DNA of 8,421 nt, from the NCBI GenBank assembly GCA_003527165.1, contig DPSI01000255.1, forward strand, positions 1 through 8,421, in the 5' to 3' direction. This document shows positions 6,350 to 8,421 of this stretch, piece after piece. The DNA comes from Pseudomonas sp. (lineage in GTDB: Bacteria; Pseudomonadota; Gammaproteobacteria; Pseudomonadales; Pseudomonadaceae). Every line of letters begins with the position of its first letter. Position 1 is the stretch's first letter. The notes under the pieces are model-generated. The model saw only the letters and a program-made list of their open reading frames with translations. It was not told where the DNA came from and made no database searches. The translations under genes were made by a program, and so were the position numbers.

Positions 6350-8421
6350 ATGCCGTCACTGACTCCACTGTTTCGCCCCAGCCTGCTGGCCGTTGCCATT
6401 GCGTTCGCACCTCTGCCGCTGCTGGCGCAGTCTGCCAGCGACGAACCTCGCGACTATTCGCTCCCAGCCGCGCCCCTCGCCACCACCCTCAACCGTATTG
6501 CCGCAGAGGCCGGGCTGGTGCTGAGCATCGATCCGGCATTGACCCGCGACCGCGTGGCCGAGCCGGTGCAAGGCCGCTTCGATAGCCAGGGCGCGCTGCA
6601 AGAATCCCTGCGGGGCACCGGGCTGGAGCTGCGCCAGAGTGCGTCGGGTAGCTACAGTCTTCATCCTGCCGCGACCGATGCAATGGCACTGCCGGATGTC
6701 ACCGTGACGGCAACCGAAGCGCTGGCCGACGGCGGCGAAGAAAGCGGTTATCGCGCCAGCGCCGTGCGAAACGTCGGCGCGCTGGGAGGGATGGCGCTCC
6801 AGGATGCACCCTATTCGGTGACGGTGATTTCCTCGGAGCTGATGGACAACATCCAGGCCACCTCCAGCGACGACATCTTCAAGCTCAGCCCGACCACGCA
6901 GTTCACCTCCCCGACCAGTGCCGGCTACGCCAGCGCGGTGGCCATTCGCGGCTTCAGCGGCGTCGGCAACCTGAGCATCGCCAATGACGGCCTGCGCTTC
7001 AGCAACGGCTACGACGGCGGCAACTTCATAGAGGAAATGGAGCGGCTGGAAATCCTCAGCGGCCTGTCCGGCTTTCTCTATGGTCCGGCCAGCCCCGGCG
7101 GACTGGTCAATTATGTGCTCAAGCGCCCCACTGCCGAGCGCTACAACAGCGTGACCTACGGCACTCCGGGCGGCGAGAACCAGTACCTGCACGGCGACTT
7201 CGGCGGGCCGATCGACAGCGAAGGTCGCTTCGCCTACCGCGTCAACCTGCTCGCCCAGGATGGTGAAACCGCCATCGATGGCCAGGTCGAACGCCGCCAC
7301 ATGGCCAGCGTCGCGCTGGACTGGAACATCAGCGACGACCTGCTCATCCAGTTCGACGCCTCGCACAAGCAGAGCGAGACGCGCGGCCTGACCAGCTACT
7401 GGTACTTCGACAACCAGGCGTTTCGGCCCGACGCCGACGACCTGAAGAATGACGAGCTCTATAGCCAGCGCTGGGCCTACAACGACAGCCGCCACGACCG
7501 CGTTGGCAGCCGCTTCCAATGGCGCCTGAACGATGTGTTCAGCCTGCGCGGCGCACTGGGCTACAGCCAGTACACCTCCGAATACGCCTATACGGGGCCA
7601 ACCGTGAATTCGGCCGGCGTGTACGTCCAGCCGCTCTATGCATTCGCGCCGGTAGAGAACGAAGAGACCTCAGGCAATCTGTTCCTCGATGCGGTTTTCG
7701 ACACCGCCGGCATCGGCCACGCGATGACCTTCGGTTACCAGGGCAACATTGCCCGGGTTCGCTACAACTCCGATTACATCCCCTTCCCGGGTCCGCAATA
7801 TGTGTCGGTCACGCCCGAAGTGCCCTTCAGCGAGCGGCCGCAGGTGGCCAAGCCGGATTACGACCTGGGCGATGACGACTACCATCTGGCCAGCCGCACC
7901 CAGTCTGACAGCGTGCTGATCGGCGATGTCATCACCTTCAATGAGCAGTGGTCGACGATCCTCGGTGTGACCCACTCGCGCATCAAGACCTTCAGCGACA
8001 ACTTCGTCTGGGTCGAGGCGTTCGGCAGCGCCCCGGCCATCGAGAACTACAGCGAGACTAGAACCTCGCCCAACGTCTCGCTCGTCTACAAGCCGGTGGA
8101 ATGGCTGACCACCTACGCGACCTACATCGAGGGCCTGCAGACCGGCGGCGTGGCGCCGAGCGGCACGAACAACGCCGGCCAGGCGCTGGCGCCGATCGTC
8201 AGCGAGCAATACGAGATCGGCGCGAAAGCCGAGCTCGGCGGCGCCCTGTTCACCGTCGCGCTGTTCGAAATCGACAAGCCCAACACCTACACCAACGCCG
8301 CCAACGTCTTCGTCCAGGACGGCATGCAGAACAACAAGGGGGTGGAATTCAGCGTGACCGGCAAGGTTACCCCGGCGCTGACGCTGGTCGGCGGCATCAC
8401 CCTGCTCGATCCGGTCGTCGA
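6350..8421 (+). CDS. TonB-dependent siderophore receptor with STN signalling domain, 3' end outside window
   Basis: An outer-membrane transporter for a ferric siderophore that also signals to the neighbouring FecR-type protein. The frame stays open to the window end, giving 690 residues; such receptors usually have about 800, so roughly 110 residues of the C-terminal barrel are missing. Residues 1-26 form a signal peptide with cleavage likely after Ala26 (PLLA before QSAS). The periplasmic STN domain at about 35-106 begins DYSLPAAPLATTLNRIA. A TonB-box-like DVTVTA is at 116-121. The plug domain at about 145-260 includes DAPYSVTVIS, VAIRGFSG and a plug end of YGPASPGGLVNYVLKRPT; its preceding loop reads EILSGLSGFLYG where many relatives have VLRGPSGLLYG. 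Aromatic-rich alternating barrel strands follow, including the repeated NEQWSTILGVTHSR and VSEQYEIGAKAEL types of segment. It is preceded by a likely FecI-type promoter and a good ribosome site. The siderophore cannot be named from sequence alone; hydroxamates such as ferrichrome or ferrioxamine are only a guess. Confidence 0.94.
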   Translation, partial: MPSLTPLFRPSLLAVAIAFAPLPLLAQSASDEPRDYSLPAAPLATTLNRIAAEAGLVLSIDPALTRDRVAEPVQGRFDSQGALQESLRGTGLELRQSASGSYSLHPAATDAMALPDVTVTATEALADGGEESGYRASAVRNVGALGGMALQDAPYSVTVISSELMDNIQATSSDDIFKLSPTTQFTSPTSAGYASAVAIRGFSGVGNLSIANDGLRFSNGYDGGNFIEEMERLEILSGLSGFLYGPASPGGLVNYVLKRPTAERYNSVTYGTPGGENQYLHGDFGGPIDSEGRFAYRVNLLAQDGETAIDGQVERRHMASVALDWNISDDLLIQFDASHKQSETRGLTSYWYFDNQAFRPDADDLKNDELYSQRWAYNDSRHDRVGSRFQWRLNDVFSLRGALGYSQYTSEYAYTGPTVNSAGVYVQPLYAFAPVENEETSGNLFLDAVFDTAGIGHAMTFGYQGNIARVRYNSDYIPFPGPQYVSVTPEVPFSERPQVAKPDYDLGDDDYHLASRTQSDSVLIGDVITFNEQWSTILGVTHSRIKTFSDNFVWVEAFGSAPAIENYSETRTSPNVSLVYKPVEWLTTYATYIEGLQTGGVAPSGTNNAGQALAPIVSEQYEIGAKAELGGALFTVALFEIDKPNTYTNAANVFVQDGMQNNKGVEFSVTGKVTPALTLVGGITLLDPVV

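Noticed and set aside
6356..7519. A 387-codon open frame on the minus strand opposite the receptor gene
   Set aside because: Its translation is Val/Ala/Gly-rich with no recognisable domain, and the + strand frame here is an unmistakable TonB receptor. Long antisense frames are common in GC-rich genes.

Overview
The window looks like chromosome of a GC-rich gammaproteobacterium, most probably Pseudomonas or a close relative such as Stutzerimonas. The grounds are the protein sequences (malate synthase G, a cNMP/CBS/DUF294 protein and FecI/FecR/TonB-receptor proteins of pseudomonad type), the GC-rich third codon positions and the compact arrangement. All recognisable genes are on the + strand. 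This assignment rests on recognition, not on a database search.

Layout. (1) 1-1762: the 3' four fifths of malate synthase G (glcB), which begins upstream of the window, closed by a strong intrinsic terminator at 1786-1810. (2) 1952-4587: two genes overlapping by ATGA. The first encodes a 644-residue protein with a cyclic-nucleotide-binding-like domain, two CBS motifs and a GlnD-like nucleotidyltransferase (DUF294). The second encodes a DEDDh-type 3'-5' exonuclease. (3) 4588-4719: a 132-bp gap with a degenerate Fur-box-like element and a Shine-Dalgarno sequence that points to a TTG start. (4) 4720-6221: a FecI-type ECF sigma factor and its FecR-type regulator, again overlapping by ATGA. (5) 6222-6349: a hairpin, a candidate FecI-type promoter and a good ribosome binding site. 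(6) 6350 to the window end: a TonB-dependent siderophore receptor with an N-terminal STN signalling domain, cut off by the window edge.

How the genes work together. Parts 4-6 form a classic cell-surface signalling cassette. The loaded receptor would signal through its periplasmic STN domain to FecR in the inner membrane, FecR would release or activate the sigma factor, and the sigma factor would transcribe the receptor gene. Iron control by Fur would sit above the sigma gene. Parts 1 and 2 concern acetate/glyoxylate use (malate synthase) and a poorly characterised sensor-nucleotidyltransferase/exonuclease pair; relatives of this pair are, from memory, often found near acetate-metabolism genes. 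From memory, P. putida has a comparable order (glcB near an iron-starvation sigma/FecR/receptor set), so the cassette is probably ancestral here and not a recent insertion. The least understood part of the window is the DUF294-exonuclease pair. I saw no tRNA, rRNA, CRISPR array, insertion sequence or phage gene.
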